DNA of 64,000 nt from Litoditis marina (taxonomy: Eukaryota > Nematoda > Chromadorea > Rhabditida > Rhabditidae), in contig OZ038436.1 of NCBI GenBank assembly GCA_964036275.1, positions 2,442,214 through 2,506,213 on the forward strand, written 5' to 3'. Shown one piece after another: positions 9,097 through 19,413 of this stretch (the stretch's first letter is position 1; each line of letters starts with the position of its first letter). The notes beneath the pieces are model-generated. The model searched no databases. It was not told the origin of the DNA and was given only the letters and a program-made list of their open reading frames with translations. The translations under genes were made by a program, and so were the position numbers.

Positions 9097-9637
9097 GCCA
9101 AATAAAAGTCAATAACCACTTAACGAATAGTTTATCAGCCAGGCTGTGAAGTATATCTGCGCCACGGCTAATTGCTCACGAGAGCGCGCCAAAATAAGGC
9201 ATTCAAAAATATGTTCCAAAAATGTGGGGTCAAGTCAATATTTTGCTAAAATATTGCTATATTCATGTTATTTTCATATTCAATGTTTTGTTTTAGTTTT
9301 AGTCGATTCCGGTTGATATGAAGTAATTGTGGTAATAGTTTAGTAGTCGGCGGTCATCGTCAGTGGAACGGAAACTATTTAGGTTTAGGCCAATCCAAGA
9401 CACGTTGAGATTAGTGAGAAGTTTACGTTTTCAGACTCCCCTACGTAAATTATAGTTTAACAGTCCAAATTACCATTAGAAAATCGAGAATTTATAGTTG
9501 GTTTACTCAGTTTCTTTCGAATGCCACTTTTTTGGAGTGATTTTCTGTGTTCTCCAACGACGTTCGCGTTCCACAGATCCATTGCCTTTGAAACAATTTG
9601 TCTTAACGTTCAGAGATGATTTATTTTGTAGTTGCAG

Positions 9638-12600
9638 ATGGCTGGTATTCCTTTCTTGGCCTCTATGGCACTTGGTTCTAATGACGTCGAAACAAAGCCG
9701 CCTAATTTCGAAAATCTGCCTCGTGATGTTCAAAATTTAATCGTCAGAAAGGTGGGTGTTTGCTCATTGAAATGTGCTACAAACCAGCTCTTTATACATT
9801 TTTTTCTCAGAGTTGACCACAAAGTGCCCGACTTCACGGCCAGTCAGTACGACCGAAAATGAGTGTTATATAGCGAAATTTCGGAAAAATTGTACAACCC
9901 ACATTGAGTTGTTTTTCTATCGAAATGTTCCTACAGAACATACGTGGGGCGACTTTGTTGTACACAGAAATTTATTGAAAATCAGGTGTTTTATCTAGGT
10001 AAATGGACTACAAAACAGGGTGGTAGTTTGGTTTTTCTTCAGTTAAGTGCGATTAATGTTGAAATTAGGGTTATCAGAATCCCTTATGTTAGAAAAATGG
10101 TTGATTGAAGAGGATACAACAAAGTCGCCTCGCGTTTGCTACAGAACATTAGGTATCTAGAGAACAAATCTCACTGTTCATGAGTACAGCTCAATTCTAG
10201 CAAAATGAAGGTCGGTCAGCACCAAAAGGCGGTATGTCACGTATGGAATACGCGCAGAGCGGGTTATATTCAATTCGACTCGTTTTTACTCTGGTTTTTG
10301 GTACAACTATAACAATATATTATGAAAATATGTGCTCAGTGAACAGTGCCACTCAAAATCGTTTCTACCCTAATTCAAGACGATTTTGGTGTTTTCATAA
10401 AAACATCCAAAAATCTTAATGACAACAAATACTTTTGTTTCAAATAAATATAACACTATAACTCAATAAACTTCAGACGAATGTTTTGACCTTTGCCTGT
10501 CTGAAGCAGTGCTCGAAAAATTTGAAGACAATTTGTGAGGAGAGCGGTCATTTGCCGGACTACAGAGTCAGGCTGCTGCAGCAGAACATGATGGTTGGTT
10601 CAGAAATTATATTGAATCCATACACCAGCAAGGTTGACCGAACAGTCAGAAAAATTCGAAAAACGGACCACTTTTTAGCCAAAAACATGAAAATCGGTCT
10701 ACGTTTCATGGAAAAATCATGAATTTTCATGTGTTCACATCTGAAACGGATTACTTTTTTATCGTTTATTCGGACCTTAATGATGTATTATTGAATCGTA
10801 TTTTGGAACATTTTACCGAGCCATGTTACTTTTAGTCGCGATTTCAGCTATTTCACAACATATTTTTATGTTTTTGAGAACATTATTGATTTTGAGAGGG
10901 GATGGTAGTAGCGGCTGGTCACTTTTGTGGTCAACATCGCTCTCGGGGGTGGACGGTGCTAATTGATCGGGTACTAGGTTGTATTTTATACAAAAGACTG
11001 TAGAGTGTAGACACCATTGGATACATAAATAACTAAAAAATAACAAAGATAGATCATACTATGGCATAATTAGCATAAGGTGGGGTATAACTTTTCGCTT
11101 TTTCGTGGACTTATGGTTACCTGTCCAAACCCTCAAACCGACAATATTTCACCTAAGGTTCTCTCGCTAGCAACTTGGTAGCAATTTGTCTTTTCCTAAA
11201 TGAGGTATTTGTTTAGTAGCCGTTTTAGAGTAACTTAGTAACTGGGTAGTGATTAGTGATTTGCTTGTTTTGCATTTCCTCGCTATAAATATCACTACTA
11301 TTAGTTGACTATTAACATCCTACTAGCAAACCTTATTTTTCCTCGAAATGCCTACGGGGACCTAAATCTATGTGAGTTTTGGGGATTCATAACATTATTG
11401 TTATATAAGATGAAGGGGCCCTTAACCTTTTGAACCGTCTGTCACTATAGTATTTATGCTTGATATTCTATCGCCATGTGTATATGTTATTCATCTTTAT
11501 ACTCAATAAGTTGGCGGAGCAAAAAGGAAATTTCACCAATGTAAAGGGTAAACGGTTAGAGTTAGTTGGAATGTCAACGTTCACAATACGAATGGTTGCG
11601 CTATGTGATCTGAAACACTGCGAACTCTTTATTTAACCTGGTATTTCGTTAACCATAGTAGTTAACCTTAACCAGGTTACCTGATTAACCCTTTTGTTCA
11701 CCACTTGGCAACCCAAAATTTCCTTCAAAATTCCAAAAGTATTGTAAAATGTTACAAAATAGTTAACAGAAGGATTAACCAGGTAACCCGTTTAAGGTTA
11801 ATTGATAGGGTTCACGATATACTGGGAATGCGGGAATTGTGGAATTGCCCCTGAAACACGGCCGTTGGTCGTTTTTTTGGCATTTCTTTGTTTAAAGAAG
11901 AACGACAATGATTGTCCATCCCAACGCTTCAGTCCTTTGAACGGCAATACATTTTTCAATTAGAATAGAATAGAATATATATTCGCGATTGAACACGTGT
12001 CTTTCCACATTGGTATATGTGGCACTCCAATTACGAGAAAATGGAGATATGGAAGATAAAATAGAATGTAGTGTATAGTTTACTCTGTCCCAACGCTTTA
12101 GTCCTGAATAGAATAGAATGCTCAAAGGACCGATGCGTCGGGATTGGTTCACGTAATCGTCCTACATTAAAAGTTTATTGTGTTTTCAGTGTACTGTTCA
12201 GCTTCCACGCCGAGGAGCGCATTGGTCGAAATTTATGACATTCTGGAGGATTCCCCCCGGCGCGTGCACAGTTCGACTGGAAAACTGCTCACTGGTGAGC
12301 AGTGCTCATATTTTTTCCCCAGCTGTTATGAGCGTACACTAACTTGATCTAATTGCGGCGGAGGGGTTGCGGGTAAACATTTTAAGACTGATGGGTCCCG
12401 TTACAACCTCAGTATAAAAAATTTCACTATTTTGTTGAAATTAGTCGAAATAATGGTGTTTTCGTATATTTGGTATGAAGAATAAAGAGGAGGGTTCCTA
12501 TTTCTCAGGTGGTTATCTCAAGATTCTTAGTCTAGTTTAATGTGGTTATGAGGTATGTACTAGACAGTGAATCTCGATTTGCATGAACGTCCGATTTGGA

Positions 12601-15600
12601 CGCATTATGATATTTTCGTCAATCTACATTCAACACACGTCTCACTCACGTCTGCATACTTTTCACTTGACCGAAATGAGTACTGTTCTTAAAGTAGGAC
12701 GATTATGTGGTCCAATCGTCCAATCCCAACCCTTCAGTCCTTTAAACTGCAATATATTTTTCAATTGCAGTTCAAATGACCGTTGACACAGGATTGGTCC
12801 ACATATTCGTCCTACTTCAATGAGAAATACATCAAAACTTAAGAAAAAACTTTCCATGACATATTTCAGCCTATGACGGAATTCTCAGAGTCTGATGACG
12901 TTTTCAAGGGAAGAAAAGTGATAATAGACAACTTATACATTGAAAAAGATATCACTTGTGAAGTGGAGAAACTCGTACAGTTTATAAAGGTGAATTTATC
13001 TTTTTCTTTTATCGAACTTTCGGTTGGCACCTAACTGTACTTTTGTGTGACTGTATATTTACAGATTTATACCCAAATTGGGGTACCTACCATCAAAGAA
13101 AAACCAAAAACTCGCAGAAGATTGGCGCTAATGTTTTTTTTTTGAATTGAGTGATGATGAGCACTCTAATATGGACTTACCGTTCGCCATTTTCTTTCTT
13201 ATACCAACGATTGAAAGAGGCTTATGTCCCTTCAATTTTCCCCCCTCCGAACTAATATTTGGTCAAACCATTTGGTGTGCGTGTTCAAATTCGAAGTGAA
13301 CACCTGTGTTTGAAGCATGCGGGAGGTGACTTTGTCGTTCATCAAAATTTATTAAAAATTAGGTGTTTCATCTGGGTAACCACACTACAAAATTGGGTGG
13401 CAGAATATGTTTTTACCAGTAAAGTGGGACTATCGCTGAAATTTGCTTAGTTCAAAAGTCCAATTCCACAGAAAACCGGGTATTTCGTTGACCCTATCAG
13501 ATAACCCTAACAGGGTAACCATTTTGTTAACCCCTTTATAACCCTTTTTAAACTGTGTTTTGAGAGAAGTTCGGGGTTACCAAGTGGTTATCCAGGTAAC
13601 CCGGTTAATGGCTGACTGCTACGGTTAACGAAATACCGGGTTATATAAAGAATTTGCCTCAAAAGTAGGATTGTAAGAAAACGGGTGATTCAATAGAGTA
13701 CCCAACAAAGTCGCCCAACGTTTGATTTGAAGAAGTACAATTTGTTAATCAACATTTCATAAATCTTTATCATTGCAGAGTCACAAAGTAAAGAAGGTAC
13801 AGATTGGCAGTGGGCCTTCTGAGCGGATTCGGTTCGACCAGATCGACGAATTTCTGAAGCACGCGACTATCAGAAACGTGAGTTGAAAAGGAATAAGTCT
13901 AGGAATCATGGTACCAGGAATAAGTCATTCAAAATTGAAGGTCATTAAAGTAAAATTCATTCAAAAGTAAAAGTCGTTAATTCACTTTTAGTAAATGTAA
14001 CTTTTCGGGTTTGCTAAAAAAAAATTGTGAAAAGTAGTTTCTCTCTTTTCGGAAGTTCTGTGTTTTCCTCCATTTCAAACGTAGGGAGACTTTGCTATGC
14101 GATCTATTGAATCACCCATTCATCTTAAAATCGGGACTTTGAACTACCCCACGGGACGATTATGTGGTCCAATCCCAACGCTTCAGTCCTTTAAACTGCA
14201 GTGCATTGTTCAATTGTAGTTTAAAGTTTAAAAGGACCGTTGACACGGCATTGGTCCACATTTTCGTCCTGCTCTCTACTCTAGTCGCACCCCACCAGTA
14301 GTCGCACTCTACTAGTGAAAATCTAATCTAGGAATCTAGCACCTCGTTTTCTAGTGTGGTTACCCAGGTAAAAACCTGATTTTCATACAATTTGCTGACA
14401 ACAAAGTCGCCTCAAATATGCTCCATTTGAAGTGTGTTTTTTTGTCATCTCATACAGACGGCGACTTTGGTCCACATATATCGATTGAGAATCAGGAGTT
14501 TTACCTGGATGACTAGACTACAAAACAGGTTGGGAACTGATGTTTTCCACAGTAAAAGAAGGACGATAATGTGGACCAATCTCGTGTCAACGGTTCTTTG
14601 AACTGCAATTGAAAAATGTATCGCAGTTTAAAGGATTGCACCGTTGCGATTGACCACATAATCGTCCTGCTTCAAGTTTGGCAATCGTAGGAATAAGACT
14701 AGTTCAAAATGCCGATTTCGAAAAAAAATCAGTGAACCACCGAACGAATTCGCCCTACGCTCGTGTTGTTTCAGTTTGTGGACAAATCTGTTTTTCAGAA
14801 CGTTGTTTTGCAAAACGTAACCAGCTTTTTGATTGGCGATGTATATACCAGAAGTACATTGAATAGTCACGTACAATTAGCATGCTAATGAGGAATAGTG
14901 CACTTTTTCATTGCACGTTTCTCAGTTCTGCTGTGTTTAGTATGTTTCACGTGACTGCAAGGTATACCTGTTTTCCAGCAGCTGGCAATTCTGGTTATCT
15001 GGCTGGGAAACGAAGAGCATCCATCCTGTCTACAGGAAGTGATTGCTCTGAGTCACTTGGACTTCCAACTTTTTCTGCCATCCATCTCAGTTGACACTAT
15101 TCGCCATTACTTGCGTGTTAGTTTATCCTCTTCATAATATGATATTATTATGATAATATGATATTATCATACGTTATCATATATTAGATATTATCATATA
15201 TTAGATAAAATGATATTATCATACGTAAAATGCCCCCTTATTTTCGGGTAACCCGTTTTTCAGGGTACTTCACAGGTAACCGATAGGTAGCCTAATAGTG
15301 AAATCCGGTCACCATACAGACTAACGGTAAACACACATTTTACGTCAGAAAACAGGTAACCGGTTTTTAATTTTTGACCGGTTACCTGCTTACATCCCGC
15401 CGGGATGTAAGAGACAAGAAATAGTGAGGCCGAGCAAGAGACGCAGGTTGGGAATGGGATGTTCCAGCATACGCACTGTGTTGGATCAAGAGCGTATTTT
15501 ATAAAACCCCAAATGTTGCAGACCTGGCCCACCAATCGCCATCGCCGTTCGCATATCCAGGCGGACCGCCTTGTTGACTTCGAATACGACGTTACGAAAG

Positions 15601-15793
15601 CCTTTGCTGACGTCGTTGAACATATTAGGGTGCAGGTATAGTTCGTTCCACCCACTTCTAACCCTCTACAGTAATATGCTCAAACTTCCAGGTCAAAGAT
15701 GGCTATGTTGGCGTTTTTGTATTCTCTCCAAATTTTGGTAGTGCCTTCTGCACCTTTACTACTACAAACTTCGAAAGTTTGAAGCCAAAATAA
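9638..15793 (+). CDS. F-box protein of the expanded nematode family, nine exons
   Basis: Proposed exons: 9638-9751, 10477-10593 (or to 10632), 12190-12294, 12870-12989, 13779-13877, 14799-14870, 14979-15116, 15522-15635, 15692-15793; 981 nt, about 326 residues. Every exon length is divisible by three and all eight introns are phase 0. Exon 1 plus 2 encode an F-box (FENLPRDVQNLIVRK, then TNVLTFACLKQCSKNLKTI), which would bind Skp1 in an SCF ubiquitin ligase. The rest (for example KVIIDNLYIEKDITCEVEK, then KVKKVQIGSGPSERIRF) looks like the FTH/DUF38-type substrate-binding region of Caenorhabditis F-box A proteins; that assignment is inference. The ATG sits directly on an acceptor (TTGCAG), suggesting trans-splicing. 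Introns are full of MITEs. Exon 3 is open in another frame and is the least certain; the end of exon 2 is ambiguous because a dispersed repeat begins there. Confidence 0.7.
9935..10145. repeat. R4 dispersed repeat (AACAAAGTCGCC family)
   Basis: About 200 bp in F-box intron 1. Family hallmarks are a GACTTTGTTG start, TTGAAAATCAGGTGTTT, a bipartite ACTACAAAACAGG/CAGTTAAGTGCGA middle and an ACAAAGTCGCC end. Other copies: 13290-13735 (interrupted), about 14400-14560, 20085-20290, 24120-24320, 27765-27890, 31325-31530 and part of 32500-32640. Confidence 0.6.
10619..10790. repeat. Dispersed repeat (ACCAGCAAGGTTG family)
   Basis: About 170 bp sharing ACCAGCAAGGTTG, ATTCGAAAAACGGAC and ATGAAAATCGGTCTAC with copies at 21838-22010 and 31128-31300, and more weakly with 28915-29085 and 29465-29615. 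It starts at the end of F-box exon 2, so part of that open frame is repeat. Confidence 0.65.
11620..11815. repeat. Palindromic repeat (TTTCGTTAACC family)
   Basis: Foldback in F-box intron 2. ACCTGGTATTTCGTTAACC on the left returns as an inverted, diverged copy before 11830. A relative lies at 13475-13650 and a half copy at about 23885-23970. Confidence 0.55.
11896..12172. repeat. MITE-1 copy split by an insertion
   Basis: The left half (11896-11965) and right half (about 12120-12172) are a normal MITE-1 foldback. They are separated by about 155 bp of other sequence bounded by AGAATAGAATAGAAT and GAATAGAATAGAATG. The interior includes a second partial MITE-1 arm (CCCAACGCTTTAGTCC), so the structure is nested. 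Confidence 0.6.
12690..12825. repeat. MITE-1 foldback copy
   Basis: Well-preserved copy in F-box intron 3, about 45 bp upstream of exon 4. It starts GGACGATTATGTGGTCC and ends CACATATTCGTCC. Confidence 0.75.
13290..13735. repeat. R4 repeat interrupted by a GTTAACC palindrome
   Basis: The left part of R4 (13322-13465) and right part (13655-13735, ending ACAAAGTCGCCCAACGTTTG) are separated by a 175-bp TTTCGTTAACC-type palindrome (13475-13650). A later insertion into an older R4 copy explains this. It lies in F-box intron 4. Confidence 0.6.
14155..14277. repeat. MITE-1 foldback copy
   Basis: Copy in F-box intron 5, starting GGACGATTATGTGGTCC, with a complementary arm GTCCACATTTTCGTCC. Confidence 0.75.
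14560..14677. repeat. MITE-1 foldback copy
   Basis: Second copy in F-box intron 5, about 280 bp after the first and 120 bp upstream of exon 6. It lies next to R4-type sequence. Confidence 0.75.
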
Positions 15794-17243
15794 TGAATCG
15801 TTCGCTAGAAGTAGACTTCTGAATGTTTGACGGGTTACTGTAGAAGGACATCGATCAGTGAAACAAAGTATAATGAGGTAGTCAATATAGAAACATAAGA
15901 AATGACTCGACAGTCTTGCGCTGCTGAGTAGCTTAACTAATTTTCAACTGGATAAACTTATAATTATGGAGAACCATGGCGAGGCTACGGTATCTAGACA
16001 GTCAAAGTCAATGCGAAAGTGGCGTGAACCTAGTGTTCACGGGTTACTAGTAAGTTACCGATGGTTACTGTATTGTACGGTGTACTCACGTACCTATTGT
16101 ATAGTGTACTTACGTACATCTTACGTGAAGGAACACCATATGGCAACAATATGAAGTGAATGAATAAATCTTGCAATCGCATATAAATAAAAAATCTTGC
16201 AAGTGAATGAATAAGTCTTGCAAGCACGTGATCATCACGTATATAAATGAAGGTCACCCCACATGTAACCGGTAGGTAACCTAAAACTAAAATCCGGTTA
16301 CCGTACAAACAAATGGTTACGTACAGGTTTTCGGTGGAGTTGAGCACGTGATCATCACGTATAGACAGCCTTACAAAGAGATGTTCTTGGGACTTTCGGT
16401 CGGCAATCCGACGGAGACGGCAGTAAGGGTGGCGTTTATTCGCGAGACCGGCCGCGCCATCGGGGTTCGTCTTCATTAAATGAGCACGATTATGTGGACC
16501 AATCCCGACGCATCAGTCCTTTAAACTGCAATTGAAAAATGTATTGCAGTTTAAAGGACCGATGCATCGGGATTGGTCCACATTATCGTCTTGTTTTAAA
16601 TGATTCATGTTTGTTCTCCATGTCCTATCGTCTTTCGACCTCGGCATTTTTGATATGTATTGCTTCAGCCGATTTCCCCCTACTGAAAATTTCTGGGGTA
16701 TCGTAACGGGTATTTCCTTGAAATATCCCTGTTCCGCCGAGTTTTTCCCTATGTTTTCTCTCCGAAAATTCAGTGAGATTATTGTCACCGATCTGCCGGA
16801 GAAACCCAACTAATTTATATCATCAACGTGAATTACCATTAATATTAATACCATCAATTAATACTTTTAATTAATACCATTATTACCAGACGTGTAACCA
16901 CCTAACGCCTACAATGTATTCGCTGTTTGTTCATTATGTTTAGTCGTTGTGCTTTCTCGTAGCTCTTGAATGATTATCTGTGAATGCACATATTTGTTTC
17001 GTTTAAAAGGCATTGCAACGATCTCTGTCTGCTTTATTTTCTCTGTTGTTTCATCTCATCACATTATTTCAGTATTCATTCAGGAAATATCTACTGTGTA
17101 AGCAATCACTTATTTCATGAGTTGGTTCCCTTTCCCCAAAAGTTATTTATTTTCGTCTCGAATTGTCGCGGTTCTCAGCGAATACCTGTCTGCATACTTA
17201 ATATTGAATAAATTCTTATTAACAAATTTCGCAAGGTCTCTGA
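15794..17243. other. Intergenic region downstream of the F-box gene
   Basis: No exon recognised. Contains F-box 3' flank, a decayed GGTAACC palindrome (about 16255-16330), a MITE-1 copy (16484-16600), and AT-rich sequence with short ATTAATACCATTA repeats at about 16840-16890. Confidence 0.5.
16484..16600. repeat. MITE-1 foldback copy
   Basis: Nearly perfect foldback. The arms around TCAGTCCTTTAAACTGCAAT and ATTGCAGTTTAAAGGACCGA pair over most of their length. Confidence 0.8.
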
Positions 17244-17592
17244 TAGGGTTGTTAATCGAGTTCAAAATTTCGAGTTTTCGAGTTTTGGGAAGTTTCGAGT
17301 TCGACTCAACTCGAAAATTTTCGAGTTTTTTTCGAGTCGAGTTTTGAGTGTTTTTGGACCCAAAAGAGACATTTTTCGAGTCCGAAATTTTGATTTTCGA
17401 GTTTTCGCGTTCAAAATTTCCGAGTTTTCGAGTTTTGGGAAATTTCGAGTTTTCGAATTTTGGAAAATATCGAGTTTTCGCGTTTTTGGAAAATTTCGAG
17501 TTTTCGAGTTTTGAGAAATTTCGAGTTCGACTCAACTCGAAAATTTTCGAGTTTTTTCGAGTCGAGTTTCGAGTTCGACTTTAACAACCCTA
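17244..17592. mobile_element. hAT-like non-autonomous element, second copy
   Basis: Starts TAGGGTTGTTAATCGAG and ends TTTAACAACCCTA, flanked by an exact 8-bp duplication GTCTCTGA (17236-17243 and 17593-17600). It is inverted relative to 2566-3151 and shorter, with fewer internal tandem units. It shares the GTTTTTGGACCCAAAAGAGA stretch with the first copy. Confidence 0.87.
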
Positions 17593-17923
17593 GTCTCTGA
17601 GTTAGTTCAGACAACTGTCATATATAAGTGAAGGGTGTAGCATTCAACTGCGCTTGTCCGAAAAGAATGTGAACTGGTAATACGGAAATAGTCTCTCCCT
17701 TGATGTGCAGAAGGTTCACGTAGGTAAAACTCTTCATGTCTCCGTTTTATTGCTTGATATCATACAATTTTGTAAATTTCATACAGTACAATACAAAATA
17801 CAATAATACAAAAAAAATCGTAATATTGGCGAAGTGCCGGATGAGAATGTCTAAATAGAGTGAGAGAAACACTCCAGCGATGAAAAAGCGCTCCCTCGTT
17901 CTACCCTCTTGGTGAATTCTTTA

Positions 17924-18196
17924 TCTAACCGGGTTTTTAGGTAACCTAACCCTTTTTGGTAACCTAATTTTCAGGTTACCTCAGTAGGTAACCTCTTTTG
18001 GCTACCGGTTGGTAACCTAAAATGGAAAACCGGTTACCTGTTTTTCTAACGCGAAATGTTGTTTTTACCGTTAGTTTGAACGGTAACCGGATTTTAGTTT
18101 TAGGTTACTTTCAGGTTACCTATCGAGGTAACCTCAAAAAGAGGTTACCAAAAAAGGGTTAGGTTACCTAAAAACCCGGTTAGTTGTAGAATTGGC
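17924..18196. repeat. GGTAACC palindromic element
   Basis: About 270-bp imperfect palindrome bounded by CTAACCGGGTTTTTAGGTAA and its complement, with internal GGTTACC blocks. Two similar full-length copies are at 34235-34504 and 62668-62940. Confidence 0.75.
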
Positions 18197-19413
18197 CCCT
18201 CCATTTACCAATTCTATATCTTAGATTCAGGACTGTGTTTGTTTTGATCACATTTCCAAGAGTAAGTTCTGAAAAACGAGTAAGTAAAAGTACGCAGAAC
18301 CTACCATGAATTCCCGACTAATTCATACAAAACTCTCACTCAGATTTCGGTTGGCTATGCATACGCGAAAATAATCTACACCGTAACGAGTGCAGCAATT
18401 TACACAACAGGTGAAACACATGGGTGCGGTAAAAGTCTCGCACTAATTTATATCATCCAGCCTCCCGAGAGTGAGAACCGCCAGACAGATTGTAGCAGAT
18501 ACATTGTATTGGAACACCTTTTTTAAGCATTTATTTAAATTACAAACTTTGTAAAATCATATATAAATGAGAAACCATGCGTGGTATATGAAGCCAACCG
18601 GGGCAAACCATGTGAACAGAATTGCAATGGGTCAATTAACATGAAATATATGCCTCCGACTCAAACGAAACAGTCGAGATACTCGGATTTTAAAACTACT
18701 TTTTACAACACAAGGTGGTGGTGGTAGATATGAGAGGGGGGGGGCTAGAATGAAAAAAAATCACCTAATTATGCAAAGGGCTAAAAAGGATTGGTGGTGT
18801 ACATACTATGAATGAGTGAAATATTACAAACTCGGGGCCTAGGAGAGGGGGGGAATGTGAGAGAACAACACAAACTGGGGGCCTATAGCAGGTGTCATAA
18901 AGCTAGTTAGACATTTTATAGTGCGGTTGAAACATGCGGCTGATTCACGGGAGAATCGATGGGGTTACATGCAGACAGAGGAGTTCTACCAAAGACCGGT
19001 GAAATCCCCGAATCTGTAACATGGAGGCCCCGTGATCGAAAATCCAAAGGTGAATTAGCCCTCAATCCACGGCACTCAATATAGTTAGAGGCAGTAAGAG
19101 AAAGACGGTCTCACACTTCAACAACAGGCCAAGGCACACAGTTTGTAACACAAAACAATGACGTCATCTAGGAGAGAGAGAGGGGGAGGAAGCGGGGCAG
19201 AGAAAGAGAGAGACGGAGGGAGGGAGGGAGGGAGAGAGAATGAAGCTACACAATCGACCAGTACGCACTGAACCCGCAGCACCACGATTGCTCGCTTCTC
19301 ATATTTGCACTGACACACATGACATCTGTGATATTACGGGTAACATGAAGAGTGGAGATAGAAGGGGGTATACAGGATGATGATGACGATGATACAGAAC
19401 GAGGAGCCGGCGC
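18197..19413 (-). other. Probable 3' UTR and downstream flank of the Nanos-like gene
   Basis: Non-coding. Contains a purine-rich GGGA/GAGA tract on the plus strand (19170-19240) and a GGGGGGGG run near 18736. A minus-strand AATAAA exists near 18530, but I cannot show that it is the poly(A) site used. Confidence 0.4.
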
